From contig NC_088173.1 of the NCBI RefSeq assembly GCF_028769735.1, forward strand, positions 15,254,038 through 15,318,037: a stretch of 64,000 nt of DNA, in the 5' to 3' direction. The position numbers and the translations under genes were made by a program. Below the pieces are notes generated by a model that saw only the letters and a program-made list of their open reading frames with translations, was not told the DNA's origin and made no database searches. Within the stretch, counting starts at the first letter, position 1; every line of letters starts with the position of its first letter. The DNA is from Zonotrichia leucophrys gambelii (taxonomy: Eukaryota > Chordata > Aves > Passeriformes > Passerellidae). Positions 1-12,639 of the stretch are shown piece after piece.

Positions 1-1899
1 CTGAATTAATCCACTAGACTTCACATAAGTCTGAGCCTAGTATTTTTGTAGTGCCCAATACAACAAATCTAGAAGCAGGGAGATATACCCAGAAACATTT
101 GAGCAGAGGTTCAAGTCACATTTGAAGCTATTTAAGCACATTTTTGCTGGTTGAGCTTCCCTGATCATGTAAACTGATGCTGTAACTCGTACTGGGCAAC
201 ACCAGCTAAAAAAAATAAAATGAACATGACAACAATTCACAGTTAAGAGAAGATAACTGCTAACAGGAGTGACTTCCCTCCCCCAGATTCTACTGTTATC
301 GTGATCTGTATAAAGCCACAGCCCTGCCAATGTGCCATAAAGGCACATGGTTTACCATAAGGACCAAAAACCAGATTGCTCTCTACATCACTTGAAAGTG
401 AGACATGTCCACTTAAAGCATCAAAAACATATTCACAATATTTTTGGACAACTTGGAAAAAAGGTCTTCATTTTCTGTATTGTAAACATCACCCTTCTCA
501 TAAATAGGCTTTAGATGACGATGTACAAATGATAAATTTTCCTCTTCAGCACACTCATTGACCAGTAAGATATATTAAACAAAAATAGCTCCACTGGATG
601 TGTAATGGAACTTGTAGGAGTTCAAATACCCACATATTACTTTTCACTTTATCTGAAAGTGACAGATTTAATTTTACAGTATGTGGGGTATGTTTGTTTG
701 GAATTTTTTTTCCAGTAAGCCTTTATATCTTTTAAACTGGATGAAAAATTTCAAGTTAACGTTTCATTCAGCATAAAATCAGAAGACTGTCAAAATGAGA
801 CATTTTCTCAATATTTGCAAGAGAAAATCCAGCTGTTGGTTAATCTGTTTCCTTCCCTGTAAACTGTAGCCGCACAGGATAAAATCACTGTGTGACAGGG
901 ATCTCATATTTCAGTGAGCTTCATATTTAGCTTAGCTTGTTATAAAAGAAGCAAGGGTATATTTTTTGTTTTTAATTGTATCAGTGGAAGTTGGTTAAAC
1001 GTGGACATTACAGCAAATCACCATCCTCAGAGAGGAAATAAATCCTTTGTAAAGAAATCTTTCCAGTTTAATGTTTTAAGCAGGGAAACTGTTAACAGCG
1101 CCTCAATTATGAGCTTTTCACATAAATCCTCCACAGAATTCCATTCTTGGGGTGAAAATCCTACCTTCAGCACTATCTTTGTCTCCTGAGAACTTTTCCC
1201 CTCTACTTGACAATTAGCTTTTCCCTCCCTAAAGCTACTTTATGTTCTTGGTAACTCCTGTTCTTTTGCATTGGGAAAAAGAAAACCCAACTTGATATTC
1301 AGTGAAAACTGCTGTTTCTCTACATCTGTTTCAGAAGACTGTCAGTATTCTGTACTCTGCTTTTCTAATATTTGTCTTAAGACAAAATTCTTCGCTCTAA
1401 AGCCCAAATGCAAAGAAACAAACAAGCATTTGGAGATTATGTGTATTAATAAATAACGTATTTTAAAGATAACCCAACATCTAGTGTAGCCTCTGAAGAA
1501 GTTTCCAGGTAAATTCTAAATCATTATTAAACTAAACACTGCTTCAGTGTAACCCTAAACAATGTATTAACTGTTAGAGAAGGTAGACTCCCTGGTGCAA
1601 ACCACTGTCAATATAAAAACATACCAGAAATTAAGGAATATTCAAGAAATAATTTTTAGTTTGCTAAGAACTTTAAATTAGTAATAATAATAATAAATAC
1701 TTCTTAAATTAGCTCAGTGAAAACCATAATGTTCGTGGAAAATATGAGATGTGTTTGCTTTGCAATTTACATTCACGTGTAGATATTTACATTAACTTTC
1801 ATTGATATCTGCCTGCACATGCTGTTGATAAGCAGCATCTTATGAAAAACTCCATTACTTGTGGACGAAATCCAGTACTGCTCACCAGCTCAGTAATGC
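1..1899. other. AT-rich non-coding DNA, no gene seen
   Basis: No recognisable coding region, RNA gene or repeat was seen. The open frames here are short and fall in AT-rich sequence. A short (taa)n run near 1,681-1,696 is the only simple repeat. Confidence 0.6.
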
Positions 1900-1929
1900 A
1901 AGGTCATTCTAATTACCTCCTCCAAACTT

Positions 1930-2090
1930 TATACTCCCCTCTGTGGCACTAGTAATCATGAGGACACTTTGAAATGCTGATGCAGCATTATGCTGGTTTA
2001 TTGTGAAATATGCTATATTTAATGCTAATCATTGGAACTGCATATTGGATATTTGCTGAGTTTACCTTTAAAATGACATATTATGAACAA
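1930..2090. promoter_or_regulatory. Candidate conserved non-coding element
   Basis: This block has the mixed composition typical of deeply conserved vertebrate enhancers. It carries an octamer-like ATGCTAAT at 2,022-2,029 and several TAAT cores, with no runs or decayed repeat signature. Conservation cannot be seen from one sequence, so the call is inference from motif content only. Confidence 0.25.
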
Positions 2091-2779
2091 GGAAGTCCCC
2101 CACACCTGAAGGATTCATAAGCAGTCCTGTTACTAACACTGGAGAAAGCTACAAAGAGTTCCTTCAAAAGTCTGCCTATTGGGCTAGCCCTCTATCAATA
2201 AATCAGTATCTTGTGACTACTTGTTCTTTCTAGTGAAGTTAAGGATCTTGGCACAGCCTGAGTGCAGGCAAAGACTTCATACATTTCCCATCCATTTGAC
2301 ACAGGCTAAAAGGTAAAATGCACTCCCACCAGATAAAGATCACAAAAATATTCCCAACTCCAAAAAAGGCTGGAAAAGTGTAGACTGTTTTACACACAAC
2401 TACTGGGATGCTTTAGGGAAAGCATTGTCAGATCATCTGAAGAGATCAAAATCTCATAATCTAACTCAACATTGTGGCTAATAGCTGAGCATTAGAAATG
2501 ACAACTAACACACTGTAGCATGATTCCCAAAATTGTCACTCTATAACAAAGGGCTTCCAGAAGGGAAGCAGCATTTCATACCCATTTTTACTACAGCAAT
2601 CTAAAATAATGTTTTTTAATTTTTTTTTTCTTGTGGTAATAGTCATGAGCAGTGAATCAAAGGTCTGCCTTGCCCAACAAATTATGTTCTCCCCCTCCCT
2701 GCAATTTGGCCTAAAGTAGATGCCTGGCAAGTAGATATCAGAAAATATATATCATTCTTGCCTCAGAGCTTTCCCAACA

Positions 2780-3180
2780 GTCATTTTCATTTAGAGCCTT
2801 TTCTGATTTGGAAATGTTTTCTGGGTTTGAATTTTGTGTTAATTACCTCACAGCTCTTAGGGCAAAGTTTCTTTTATGCTAATCAGCACATGGTAACAGA
2901 AGCGAAAACTGATATTAATTTCAAATTTTACAGCTAATATTATGAATGCAATACATTTGTGTCCCATTCAATTTTGCAGCTAGCAGGAACTTTGTTTGTA
3001 CAACATGCAGCCCTTTCCAAAACATTGTCTTTTGAAAATTTCCAATGATTGTTGGATGTTCCAGTCTTCATTTCTGTGGCAAGGGGAAGCTATTTTATGC
3101 AAAGCCAGAATTAGTTGATTTGCAATACAAAATTGCTTTTATGCATAAAACTATGAGTAAGAACATCCAAAATATTATTT
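2780..3180. promoter_or_regulatory. Candidate conserved non-coding element with POU/homeodomain sites
   Basis: The block contains an octamer variant ATGCTAAT at 2,876-2,883, repeated TTTATGC and ATGCAAAG elements, and several TTAATT/TAATAT homeodomain cores. It has no long open frame and no repeat signature. POU and homeodomain factors bind such sites, but the enhancer reading is inference. Alternatively it is simply AT-rich neutral DNA. Confidence 0.3.
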
Positions 3181-6100
3181 TATTATTACTTATATACCTT
3201 ATTTAGTAACCAGTGCTTTTTCCTCCTGCTATGTCTCTACTGCAACTCTAAGTCACCAATCAAGATTTCTTTTATTGCTCGATATAAGCTCTTTAATAGT
3301 TTAATTCCATCTTATTTGAAGAAAAAAAATTATTATATTTCACTTCAGTATATTTGCCACAGATTTCCCCATGACAGAACATCACATTTTCCTTAATTAG
3401 GAAAAAGCTCCCTTGTTAATAGAGTGACTGACTGCTCAGCATCAGCCAAGACCTAGACACAGACACCCTCAGAGGCACAGTTAAACTTCTGGTCTTCTTT
3501 TATGTGACCAGAAGGGCAGCTGTAATACCCAAAGGTTACTTGCTTGCTGAAAGAGTAGATTGTCCTCTTACATAGGGCATTTGTCCCTAGCTACAGGGCA
3601 GGAAGCAGCTGCACCACTAGTTAAACTTGTGTATCTTAGAACATCAAAAGATACAGAAGTGTTTACATGGTGGCCTACTGTCCTTGTAGAGTGGACAGAC
3701 CTCCTTTCAGCCAAATGAAAAGTGAAAAAGGCTTACAGAAGAACGAGATGTAAGGACAATTCTTCTCATTCACTCTTTATCTATTTGAAAGAAGTTCAGC
3801 TTTAAAGCAAAGAAGAAAAAATGGTTGACAAATCTGATTGAGTCTTCAGGCCATAGATTGTCACCATGCAATCTAGAAACACCTCTACCTGAAATACTTT
3901 AAGTTAGCAATCTTACAAGAATTTACGCTGCAAATGATCTGTAAAAATACACTCTCAGTATACAGAAAGATATCTCACTTTCTGCAGCTATAATATGCCT
4001 TACCTATCTACCTCTACATGGACAAATCGGTACACACGTATTGTCTGTTTTATACATGCCAGATTCAGTCTTCTATGTTTGTTTACTTTTCTAGAGTTAG
4101 CTGAACAAAGTACAAGAGAATTGGCTAAAAAATTTATTCCCATTAGAACATAAACTCAGTTCTCCTAAGACTGCTAACACTTTGCTCTCTATCCCATTAA
4201 AGTTGCAGCAAATGAGCAGCTTTTTGAAGGAAACTATGCCAGCAACTAAAATAATCAAGGTCTACATGAAAGCAATAAACCAGAGGAGAACAAGACAGAA
4301 AGATATTACTACAATTCTGATATTTAGACCAACTGATCTTCTAAGAGTATCTTTTATGCTTGTATTTTCTTTGATCTACCAACAAGCTTTTTTGTTTGTT
4401 CTTCCAGCTTAATGTGCTCTGTGCTAGATGAAGAGCTTTTACTTATGACTCATTTGTGGAAGCAACCCTTGAAAGCATGTTTCCCAGACAGTCATCATGA
4501 TTTTGATTACATGCCAACAATGCTTCTTTATGCAAAAAAGGACTCAACTCCCCAAATCCACAAGTATCACACACTTATCTCAAAGCTCATCTGGTTGAAT
4601 AGCATGACAGATTCTTCCTCAGTTACTGCTTTACAAAACTCTCATCTATGTGAATTAGAGTATACCAATTACTTGCTATCTGAAAATAAAAAAAAGGGGA
4701 CTCAAAAATTACTTAATTTACTATAATATAGGAAGTTTTTATTTAAATATAGCAACATTTTAATTAAGGACTCAGGTTTCTGCACTCTGGGTCTATCTGT
4801 ATCACCAGGCTTTTGAACCGTACAAGCACAATACACAGGTTACTCTGGAACACAGGAAAAAGCACTCTGAAAATATCTAATGGATTATTCAATTCCCTAA
4901 TAGTTCAGAGAAGTAAAGAAGCACATTCATGTCAATGCCATGACTTTTATATTAGCAACCCTTCATCCTTGAAATAATCTTTGTAATTTCTTATTGGTAA
5001 ATAAAACAGTACTTTAAAAAAACCAACCAAATAAAATCTCACTAAAGTTATTTCCCCATCCTTGGGATGAGCGAACCAAACAAAGAAACTAAACCTTGAC
5101 AAACTGAACTGACAAGTAGATGTATCAAAAAACCCAAAAAAAAGAACAAAAAACAAAAACCCCCCAAAACAACAGCTATTAGAATCACCAGAATGGACAG
5201 AACTTCAAAACACAGAAGATGCAAGATAAAATAAAAAATATTATTTAAACAATATTACTAACATATTGCAGTAATGATAAATTATATCCTTTAAAATTAT
5301 TTATCTATCCAAATTCTGAATGTTAATGTTTATATTTCCAGGGAATACAGGTATTTTTCTCATTAAAGTTTTTTCTATTTTTTAGGTGTTTTACTGATCA
5401 AACTTCCAAGAAGGCACCTAAACCCACTGATTTTTAGAGACATCAAATTAAATTATAGTCTACCACTCTCCCTTTGTTTTTAAATATAAGGCTACTATTT
5501 CAATCAAAACCAGCTATTTAGTTTAGTGCAAATTATTGCAAATGCAAAATCCTATCTAGTAATAAACCTTCTCCAGTGAAGCAATGAGCATGCATAAGAA
5601 CAGTCATCTATAGAGATGCCCAGATAATGGGCTCCCTGATGTTCTTCATCTCCTTCAAGCCATAGGGTATTTCTACAAAGGCAAGAAATATAGCTGGACA
5701 CAGAGAGCATCAGTAAAAGTTACCCCTAATCAGTGGAGCAATTCTCAAAAAGGCTTTTTAAACAACATGTGTTAGAATAGCTGAGCTTCCAGGATAAAGT
5801 ACACATGGGCCTCTAGGTGTCATCACAATTGGTAAAGAAGTAGACACAACAGCTTCACTATTTATTCACCATTTATTATTTTGCACTATGTGTTGGACAT
5901 CGGAATTTATTCCTTAAAAGCCACTGAAAATATTAGTGCATAATGGAATTTTTTTAAAAATTACTTTTTTACTGATAGCAAAACAAACATTTCCATATTA
6001 TATTTAGGATAGAAATAGAATCCTTCCTTTTTATGCAATTGAGAGAACTTCAAGTGATTAAGCAGAAAATATATCTTTCTTTGCAAGGTCAAATACTGTC

Positions 6101-9100
6101 TCTTAAGCAACTACTGTGAAGGCTTTAAATTCATTTGACCCTCTGCTGGAAAAATATATCATCTCTACTTGCAGCTGACACTACCTTCTTTGACATTTCT
6201 TCACTGCTTAGTTGAGAAGCAAATGATGTGTGCTAGCTCAATATTATCACAGCATGTGGGGACAAACAGGTTGACCAGTTAAAATAAAAGCAGATATCAA
6301 GTAAAAGTAAAACCCAAACAAAACAGTTTGCCACAAAACTTTAAAATGAAAGCCTAATACTTCCTATTCATTTGTCTAGAAATCAAATTCCAAGTTTTCT
6401 TTGGAAGACACTTCACTGTTCCTCCACCCCCAGTCTCATTTCAATTAAAAAACCCAAAGCTGAGCACCCTCAGCATATTTCAAAAAATAGCATCATGTGA
6501 TGCAGAGGAACCATTTTCCTCCACAGAGAAGACTGTAATCAGAAAGAAATTTAAACATTTTTGTCATTATCAGGAAAGATGCAGTTTGAATTTATGTAAA
6601 TACTTATACAGAATCCTTAAAAGTACTCTGCTGTTTTCAAATGTAACAGACCACTAGCAGTAAATAAAAAGCTCTAAAGAACAAGCCCTATAAAAAGAAA
6701 TTGACCAAGAAAAAGTTATAAAGCATTTCCTAAAATGCTGCATCCTACCCAGCCCATGATCTTCATATTACAAATTAAAGCTGATTCTCCCTTCAAGGTC
6801 ACCAACTCTCTCCCTTAAAAGAATAGTGAAGAAATGATTCAACATTTGCGTCAACTTGTACGTACACCAAAATCACTGGAGCTAAGTTGTTTTAAGAATA
6901 CTCAGCATATCTCTTTCTTAAAGGATTTAATCCGATCTCAGTTCATTGTACCACAGCTCGAAGAGGTGCAAGATTGCATAATTGTTTGTGATAACTCAAC
7001 AGTAGAGATGAATTTAGGAAAAGAGGTAGGAACTTAATACTACATTCAAAAACAAATAACCAAAACTAGTCTTAACAGAGCTTTGTAAGGACACTGATTG
7101 TTACAGACCCCTCGAAACACTACAGGGCTTGCTCTTGTGATCTTGATCAGACATTGCCCCAGGCGATGATGTCCTGAGGTCATAAAAGCCCTCCAGCAGC
7201 AGCACACTCTGCTTCTGAGTGCAAGACTGCCTGTCTCCCTCCAACAATCCTTATTCAGTATCTAATGAAAACCGAAGGCAAACTGGAAGCTAATAAAAGA
7301 TATAACCTTCCTAAATCAATCCCTTGGTAATAAACACAGCAACTGATATAAATTTACTTTTATATTCAATTTTACAGCAGGTGTGTGTTCAAAATTCATT
7401 TACAAAGGACATAAAGCCTTAATGCGGACAGAAATTTCCAATAGCATTGTTTTGCATGGAGACTGTTACAAGTGTTAAGAAGAGCAGTGTCTTTATGAAG
7501 GACAATGAAGTCTTTTTAAAAATTATTGTTGATGGCATACAGCCACCTATCTTTAACCCTGGCTGCAAAATCCCAACACAATAACCTAAAAATAGCCCAT
7601 CGTGAACTACTTTTGTACCTTTGTTCAGTCTTTCAGAACACTGACTTGTTCTCATCTAAAGTATAATTTCCTGCTTTTCTTGTCTCCTGTTATCCATTAA
7701 AATATAATAAAACTCTCTTTAAAGTATAATAACTCTTCCAACTTCATTTTCTAATAATTTTTAAAATTTCAAAAAATTGTTTCATAAACACAATTATGCC
7801 CACTCAATGAAAACACTGGGAACTATAGCCAACTGAAACAGAAGTCTTTACTCTGATTGGATTTTCCCTCTTGTGAAAGACAACTGAATGTTCTGAGCAA
7901 GAGCCATCTGATCCACTGAGAGAACCTACTTGCATATTTCAGCACTGGCAATATAGCGGGTAGTCATAAAAGCTTCCTGGAGCACATTTAACGTAAATAT
8001 CAAGCACTTAAAAAGAAAACTTCTTCATTAAAAAGAAATTATAACACCTAAGTACTTACTGTTACTTCCTGGCAGTAGAATCTATGTTCTCAGTGAAAGC
8101 ATGAAGCTGTAGTTTGAAGTGATTGCCTGTTAAGAAGTCAAAACAACATAAATATATTAATTCAATATAGAATAAACTTTGAATTGCAAAAGCTAATAAT
8201 AATCTTTTCTTATACTATAAGTAAGAAATATACCCACAATAAGGTCTATGTCTCTCCTCCCTCCTTTCCCCACACAAACTAAGAATCACAAACTCAGGAT
8301 AAGTGGAATTTGTGTCTTTATAGAGACAGTGTCACAGAATGGCTAACAAATTCTGCGTCAGGACCACAGAAAAAAAATTCAGAACATGCACAAACAAAAA
8401 CCTAATGGAAAAATAAGCTCTAATATGTTCTAACACTCCAGCAGCAGACACAAATTACTGCAATGTGGACACTTTGACTTTTAACTGGCAAAAAAAATAG
8501 AATCAGATACTAAAGAAATGCATTAGATATAATTCTGGTGACTTCTTAATATATTGAAGCCAAGATAATGGTATCTCCAGATTATCACTTATTCCTCTGG
8601 ATTTATCAAATGGATCAGATCTGAGAAAAATTTAGATCCGATCATGTTGCCAATGCTCATTCTCGTATAACAGCTACAGCAAGTGATTAAATAGGACAAA
8701 AATAGGTTCCTACACTGATATATTCTAATTTTGACATTAAAAACATAAAAAGAGGGTTTGCATTAGAATACACAGAAAGTCAAAACAAAAAAGAATTTTT
8801 CATATGATTTGTTCAATCTTACAGGTAATCCTACTTGTATTTTCTCTTCCATCTCTAGAAATATAAATTTCTAGCAAATGAAATAACAACAAACATCAAT
8901 TGTATTACATATTGACAATGTCAAGTCTTTAGGATTCATGAAAATAGTTAAGTCCCGAGATTCTTTCTGGATTAGAATTTATCTCTCAATTCTTTATGTG
9001 ACGCCTCACATGCCACAGTGGAATGAATAAAACATGTCCACGTGCCCTTAGCTATTGAGATCCTATAACTGTAGAAACAATATGAAGGTAAAAATTGTCA

Positions 9101-10090
9101 CTCCAGATTATAATGCTACTCCAAAGTAAACATGTATTTCCACTCTTAAAAGCACCTTAGTTTCAACTGTGCTCCGTTTTCCTCCTTCTCCATAGGCAAA
9201 TTCTATGATTCTTTAAGTAGAATTTTGTTTTGTTTTAAATCCTACCAGCATTTTACACATTTCATATTACATAAAAGCTGAGACTTAAAACTAAAGATGA
9301 GACACATATCCTGCAACATAAACCTTATTTGCAGGTTTATCAAGAAAGTTTCATTTCAGGAAACCGCAGGTTTCATTTTACATGGCCTTGAGATCAAAAG
9401 GGGGAAAAAAGTAGATTACAGTAGGAGACCTTTGGATAAAAGACAGCAAACAAGTTGAGAGCAGCAGAGGTTTGGACAAGTGTTGGCAAAGTTGCATGAT
9501 AAGATTAAATAAAAGTCATAAATTGCTCAGCAGTGAAACAATGACATAAAACCATTCTACTTTCTTATATTTATCACTACAAGAAAAGCCAGAAACAAAT
9601 TCCAAAGTGAAAACACATTTTGTCCATTTTAGATGATATAATATTATGTACAAGGAGTCTTCATAAACATAGGACACATGATATAATTTTATTTTTTGTA
9701 CACATTGAAAAACATATAATAGGTAACAAGTCACATCATATGTGGTTTTTTCCAATATTACTCAGTAGTATTCATTCACACCATAAAACTTGGACAATTT
9801 AAGGATTTTACTACTTCTAGATTTGTTAGGTCATTAAAATAGGGGATGTTCTTGAACATGTTGATATGCCAGAACGCAAAATAAACAGTTTCTATCTCAA
9901 AGCTTGGTTCTCTTTGTTTGCTTTGAATATTCTCACTTAACAGAGTTATCTACTGTTGTGAGTCAAGAATCAGATTTAATTCAATGTGTGAGTTAAGAAA
10001 GTATTGCCTTAGTTGTCCATGGTATTAGCAATACCTGCAACAGAATTTGTTTTCTCTCACTTCCTACTTCTATTGTTAAAAATACTAATT
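3181..10090. other. AT-rich non-coding DNA, no gene seen
   Basis: About 7 kb without a supported gene. Two short frames (4,182-4,412 and 4,412-4,726, plus strand) sit end to end with a TAATG overlap, but neither resembles a known protein and such pairs arise by chance. Around 5,020-5,175 there is an A/C-rich low-complexity stretch. I see no tRNA, rRNA or identifiable transposon here. Confidence 0.55.
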
Positions 10091-10107
10091 AAAATTATAA
10101 ATAATAT

Positions 10108-10140
10108 ACATATACACACACACACACACATATATATATA
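10108..10140. repeat. Compound CA/TA microsatellite
   Basis: A perfect run of alternating CA repeats passes directly into alternating TA repeats. This is a common vertebrate dinucleotide microsatellite and is likely to be length-polymorphic. It sits just upstream of an A-rich block of unknown origin. Confidence 0.95.
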
Positions 10141-10159
10141 TCACCCTTGTGACTGTTCC

Positions 10160-10640
10160 CCTGTGGAAGAATGTCAGAGATCAGACAGCTACAGAAGCTA
10201 AACTAGGTAGCACTGCAGACCTTTTAGCCCTGGTACAGCAAAAGTGAAGGGAGAGAAACTCAAGGCAAGAACAGAAGTGAAGACATGTCTGGTCACTCTG
10301 ACCTCTCTGACAAAGATGAAACAAAGACTTTACTAACAAAAGAGATAACAAAGGACATTACTAGCATAAGAAGAACAATCAGAAGATTGTGTTTCTAAAG
10401 AAGACCAAAACAAAAGCATCAAATTAGAAAATTTTGTACGAACATAGTGACCCATACAAGAGATAAGGTTGCAGCGAGAAGGAGGACTGCGACCCAGCAG
10501 AGAAGATTCTTACTTCAGGCTGCAGGCAGAGAGCAGAGCTAGAACTTTACTACAACAAGGGACCCTTTTTGAAAACCAGAATCCAACAAAAAGTGAAATA
10601 CCAACACAATTGAGAAAATTAGGCCAGTAATGTTTGCTAG
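10160..10640. other. A-rich, strand-asymmetric block of unknown origin
   Basis: The plus strand is strongly enriched in A and G for nearly 500 bases, with few T runs, and includes a slightly GC-richer section near 10,465-10,550. Such asymmetry is typical of the sense strand of decayed retroelement internal regions. No reverse-transcriptase, integrase or gag motif could be read, so the element class is not assigned. It is followed by a 14-base poly(A) run near 10,643. Confidence 0.25.
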
Positions 10641-10904
10641 ACAAAAAAAAAAAAAAGAAATCACAGAACTGTGAGTACCGGAAAGATGCTTTGGTAGTGT
10701 TGATGTCATTTAAAAATATTACAGTAATTTCTTCACATTAAAGCAATTTTTTATTATGGCCTAAAATCCCTGTATTTTTTTCCTAAATGAAAGAAACCTT
10801 GAGATTAAAAGCTCCTGCAAGCAGCTGCAACTACAGTACTAGGTAATGAGCCTAGGCACAACTCCAAAACAAGGGTATGAACAGATCCATCCTCAGTCTA
10901 GCAG

Positions 10905-11115
10905 TACTGCAGGCCCATAGAGCTCCCCGTGCCCATAGTTAGCCCCATGGTCAGTGTCAGCTCCCCAAGCTTGGGGGAGGCCCTCCCAGCTCAGAGCTCT
11001 CCCATCTCCTCCCAAGTCCAAGCAGCAACAGCCTGTCCTGAGCCCCTGTGTGGTGCATTCCCCTCACCCCCTCCCCGTGTTGCTGCCATCTCAGTCACAA
11101 AACTTGGTCCCTTTC
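10905..11115. other. C-rich local GC island, unclassified
   Basis: About 200 bases are markedly richer in C and G than the flanks, with many CCC runs but few CpG dinucleotides, so it is not a CpG-island promoter. Two overlapping frames of 60-65 codons on the plus strand reflect low stop density, not evident coding. A fragment of a GC-rich avian repeat is possible but was not recognised. Confidence 0.35.
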
Positions 11116-11662
11116 CTCCAAAATAATATAAAATAATGTTTCATCAAGCCAGAAAAGCAAACCAAACTATGGGATATTACAGCATGAACTGTAAGAATTT
11201 AGTCTCATTTTTGAAGTCCATGCCCTACAAAATAATTGCTTTTCATAACTAATGACAACAGAACCTGCACAGAGACTGTGTGACTATTGGAGGTCTGCCT
11301 GCTTTGAAGAAAGAAGAGATCAGTACCAGCAATTAATTATTATCATATCCAGTCAAGTAATGGCTACATTTTATTCTTTTGTGAATATCACAAATTGCTC
11401 AGATACCACAATGTGGAATGCCAAGTGCAATATAAGACCTGCAATGTGCTGGTAGAGATGCAGCAAGTAGCTATTTACTGGTAAGGCAAATGGAAATGAT
11501 GCATTCCTCTAATAGACAGGAACATGAATTTGTAATAGACTGAAGCAATTTTTATTCTAATTAAATGGACAGACTATTTCCAGAATAGAAAACAGTATAA
11601 AGAAAGAATTGAAAGTGAAAAGAATGAAAATACCTATGAGATTTGGGCAGACTGAAGAGGAA

Positions 11663-12434
11663 TGACACTCTTCACTGTCCCTTGCCCATAAGGGAAGAGT
11701 GGCCTCTTGGAGTAGAGAGGGGACTTTCAAAAGAACCTCATCCTGACTATATCAAAACTATTTATTGATTTTTACATTTTATAGCCTTTTAACTAAGTTG
11801 TCCATTTGGAATCTAATTTAGAAGTATTCTTCTCATTTTATATTAGTTTAACCATCTTGGAATTAAATTAATCCCTCAACAACCACATGAACAGCAAGAC
11901 TTTTCTCACCCAGGGAAGATGTACATCTTCAGATTACAGCAGGTGAGCACACAGAGAAACGTCCTACCTGCCAAGTACACCTTCCACTTTAGCTTATATG
12001 TAGTAATGTTGCAGCATATGTCACAGTTGAGATGGCCACAACACACAGAGTGTCACCACACAATTTCAGAAGGCTTTAAGCATTCCCCCATACAGAGCAA
12101 CAGCATACCTCATCAGAAGGCTTCAGGCATCTGCCCATACAGAGTAACACCATATCAGAAGGCTGCAAGTGTGTGCCCTTCTTGTTCTTCAGCCCCACCT
12201 TTTATGCCCTCATGCTGATGCACTGCACCTGTGTGTCCCTTTGGTGGTTGGTCAGTGCCCTGGGCACTCCAGGGCTCATTGCTGTCACTGCTGCTCACCT
12301 GCTGCTCACAGCTGCACCCATGGGGATGAGGCACAGCCACAGCCCCACTCCCAGTCACCACAAACTGCAAACCTATGTAGCAGGGCTACAAAACCCCTTG
12401 GTTTGAGCTCCTTGTGCTAGGCAGATCCAGCACA
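11663..12434 (-). mobile_element. Probable solo LTR of an avian endogenous retrovirus
   Basis: Read on the minus strand, this segment has the layout of an LTR. A TATA-like box GCATAAAAGG (plus 12,198-12,207) is followed by about 430 bases of R-like sequence containing a diverged tandem repeat, then a polyadenylation signal AATAAA (plus 11,761-11,766). The proposed ends are TG and CA. The immediate flanks AGAGGAA and AGAGAAA agree at six of seven bases, which would fit a decayed target-site duplication. No retroviral coding region adjoins it, so it would be a solo LTR. The exact ends are tentative and no family name is given. Confidence 0.6.
12066..12178. repeat. Diverged tandem repeat inside the LTR, about 2.5 copies
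   Basis: TCAGAAGGC starts three successive units at 12,066, 12,113 and 12,155, giving unit spacings of 47 and 42 bases. The first two units share CCCATACAGAG further in. The repeat lies just downstream of the LTR's TATA-like box on the minus strand, so it would fall in the transcribed leader. Confidence 0.85.
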
Positions 12435-12639
12435 AGAGAAACTGGAGCAGGAAGAAATGAATGCCAGTGACTGGTAATTAAAAAGGTACCAAAGTGGACA
12501 CAGCATTCTGCTCTGACAAGCTTGAAACATGCTGTAAAAGACAAGAATTGCCACAGAACAATCAGTTTCTTTCTTCAAGTCTGCTGCTGGTGGGAGCTTG
12601 CTAGCCCAGTACCTTTTGACCAGCAACCAATTTAACATG

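Noticed and set aside
4182..4726. Two adjoining frames with TAATG stop-start overlap, as in a bacterial operon
   Set aside because: The window is vertebrate nuclear DNA, neither product is recognisable, and no ribosome-binding context applies.
9180..9225. CR1 tail suggested by ATTCTATGATTCTTT
   Set aside because: Only the short ATTCTATGATTCT string matches, and the sequence upstream shows none of the expected CR1 3' region.
12155..12420. Several overlapping frames on both strands near 12.2-12.4 kb
   Set aside because: They fall inside the proposed LTR and reflect its GC-rich composition, not coding.
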